Assembly (NCBI RefSeq): GCF_002356335.1
Contig: NZ_AP018165.1
Location: 4,930,486 to 4,994,485 of the forward strand
DNA: 64,000 nt
Direction of reading: 5' to 3'
Source of the DNA: [Mycobacterium] stephanolepidis
Lineage (GTDB): Bacteria > Actinomycetota > Actinomycetes > Mycobacteriales > Mycobacteriaceae
Numbering within the stretch: the first letter of the stretch is position 1; the number at the start of each line of letters is the position of its first letter. The notes under the pieces are model-generated. The model made no database searches, was not told where the DNA came from, and saw only the letters and a program-made list of their open reading frames with translations. Below, piece by piece: positions 63,257 through 64,000 of the stretch. Position numbers and translations under genes: made by a program.

Positions 63257-63400
63257 TCAGGCGGTCAGTTCCTTGCGGCCCTTGCGGCGCCGGACCGCAA
63301 TGATTGCGCGCCCGGCGCGGGTACGCATGCGCAACCGGAAACCGTGGGTACGCGCGCGACGCCGATTGTTTGGCTGGAAGGTCCGCTTGCCCTTTGCCAC
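63257..63400 (-). CDS. rpmH: 50S ribosomal protein bL34
   Basis: A 47-residue, very basic protein starting M(GTG)[18 protein letters not shown] and ending KGRKELTA. Begins at GTG 63400, with AGGAG eight bases upstream, and stops at 63257. It is the first gene of the rpmH-rnpA-yidD-yidC-jag-gidB-parA-parB string that leads away from dnaA in nearly all bacteria. Confidence 0.96.
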   Translation of the reverse strand: MAKGKRTFQPNNRRRARTHGFRLRMRTRAGRAIIAVRRRKGRKELTA

Positions 63401-63969
63401 CGTTACTACTCCTTTATGTCCGTCACGTGCTCAACTGACATCACTCACGCCGTCCGTTCACGACGCATGCAATGTGCTGAGACGCATCAGTCCGTTGGTA
63501 CTGCTCACTCGCCACCGGCGCGGTGCCTACGGAATCTTGGGTTTCACCCCTGATGACGTGCGGGTCGCGGCCGTGCCGCCAACGTTCGGGCGACTGTTTG
63601 AGGGTACTGACCTGCTCGTCGCCGGTCAAACTGATCTCAACCGTCACACGCGTATCCCCTCTGCACAGCAGTCTGTCACCTTTACGAAAGTTGTCGTCGA
63701 TGTCACGGGATAGGTTGGCGGGGCGGAACAAAAACTGTTAGCTTCTGCGAATGCCGTTTCCACCGGGCGAATGCATCGGAACCACCCACGCGGGCCGATG
63801 CCGATCGCGGTCGGACACCGACTAGCCGGTCCCCCGGAACAGGTGATCCGACGTGATCTCCTGGTATGCGCACACTGACCACTACAGGGGTGGTCTGCTT
63901 TGTTGTCCACAGGTGTGGATAACCGTGTGGAAACCCACGACCGATCATTGAAAAGGGGCTACTGTCGAC
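63401..63969. other. rpmH-dnaA intergenic region
   Basis: A 569-base gap between divergent rpmH and the presumed dnaA start. Reading frames inside it look non-coding. It must hold the promoters of both genes. The only clear signals are the DnaA boxes at 63903-63934. The mycobacterial oriC proper is usually on the other side of dnaA, beyond this window. Confidence 0.7.
63903..63934. promoter_or_regulatory. DnaA box cluster upstream of dnaA
   Basis: TTGTCCACA (63903-63911) matches the mycobacterial box. TGTGGATAA (63914-63922), the complement of TTATCCACA, follows after 2 bases, forming an inverted pair. A third, imperfect box TGTGGAAAC is at 63926-63934. Such clusters allow DnaA to repress its own gene. 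Confidence 0.8.
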
Positions 63970-64000
63970 GTGTCCCCTACTGCCAGAGAGATGCTCGCCG
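63970..64000 (+). CDS. dnaA: Presumed start of dnaA (10 codons, cut by window edge)
   Basis: From GTG 63970 the sequence reads MSPTAREMLA. AAAAGGGG lies 11 bases upstream. Synteny (divergent from rpmH, next to DnaA boxes) makes dnaA the expected gene, but ten residues cannot confirm it, and they do not resemble the Mtb DnaA start. An ATG at 63991 is another possible start. Confidence 0.5.
   Translation, partial: MSPTAREMLA

Overview
The window is about 64 kb of high-GC actinobacterial DNA from the origin-proximal part of a mycobacterial chromosome. Gene content and order match the Mycobacterium/Mycobacteroides dnaA region. The absence of the Mtb-specific genes and the presence of rapid-grower genes (a 446-residue glucosylglycerate hydrolase homologue, a bkd operon next to an Lrp regulator) suggest a rapid grower such as the abscessus-chelonae group. 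Species is inference only. No tRNA, rRNA, CRISPR array or transposase was seen.

Layout. (1) 1-7.7 kb, minus strand: dnaB (cut by the window edge), rplI, rpsR, ssb, rpsF, a GT87-type membrane glycosyltransferase, ponA1 and a DUF5318 gene. This is the order of Mtb Rv0058 back to Rv0049. (2) 7.8-11.7 kb, plus: an orphan MmpS-like protein, two tandem DUF1707 membrane proteins, a PadR regulator and ino1. (3) 11.7-25.4 kb, an accessory metabolic stretch: F420-type oxidoreductase, amino-acid permease, an SDR-TetR-FadE-phosphotransferase operon with a dyad operator, two PknH-sensor-like lipoproteins, the branched-chain 2-oxoacid dehydrogenase operon bkdABC with a divergent Lrp regulator, a glucosylglycerate hydrolase and an SDR. 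(4) 25.4-36.3 kb: leuS, mtc28-like, Rv0039c-like, DUF445, an Abi-alpha-like protein, YqgE/AlgH, an MFS transporter, a mycothiol-dependent isomerase-family protein and a frameshifted PapA-type acyltransferase. (5) 36.2-39.1 kb: a five-gene minus-strand island of visibly lower GC encoding a WXG100-like protein, a small helical partner, two paralogous small membrane proteins and a calcium-binding DxDGDG repeat protein. It resembles a type VII secretion substrate/immunity locus and is the best candidate for an undescribed system. (6) 39.2-52.7 kb: a TSUP permease, then pcnA, mutT4, the Rv3909 homologue, murJ with pseudokinase, sigM, its anti-sigma factor, trxB, trxC and cwlM. (7) 52.7-57.1 kb: an insertion relative to Mtb holding a frameshifted ferredoxin, a long P450, an AveC-like membrane protein, a TetR regulator and a frameshifted metallo-beta-lactamase-fold gene. 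(8) 57.2-64 kb: an Rv3916c-like gene, parB, parA with two parS sites, gidB, jag, yidC, yidD, rnpA, rpmH, a DnaA-box region and the presumed first codons of dnaA.

How it fits together. Replication (dnaB, ssb, dnaA boxes), segregation (parAB/parS), translation (rpmH, rplI, rpsR, rpsF, leuS, pcnA, rnpA) and envelope growth (ponA1, murJ, cwlM, yidC) share the origin neighbourhood. The dnaB-to-Rv0036c block, on the right of dnaA in Mtb, lies here on the left beside pcnA, with dnaB still on the leading strand. At least eight genes start directly downstream of a TANNNT box at a 7-base spacing, the signature of leaderless mycobacterial transcripts. Three accessory genes carry single-base frameshifts, which are either real decay or assembly errors.
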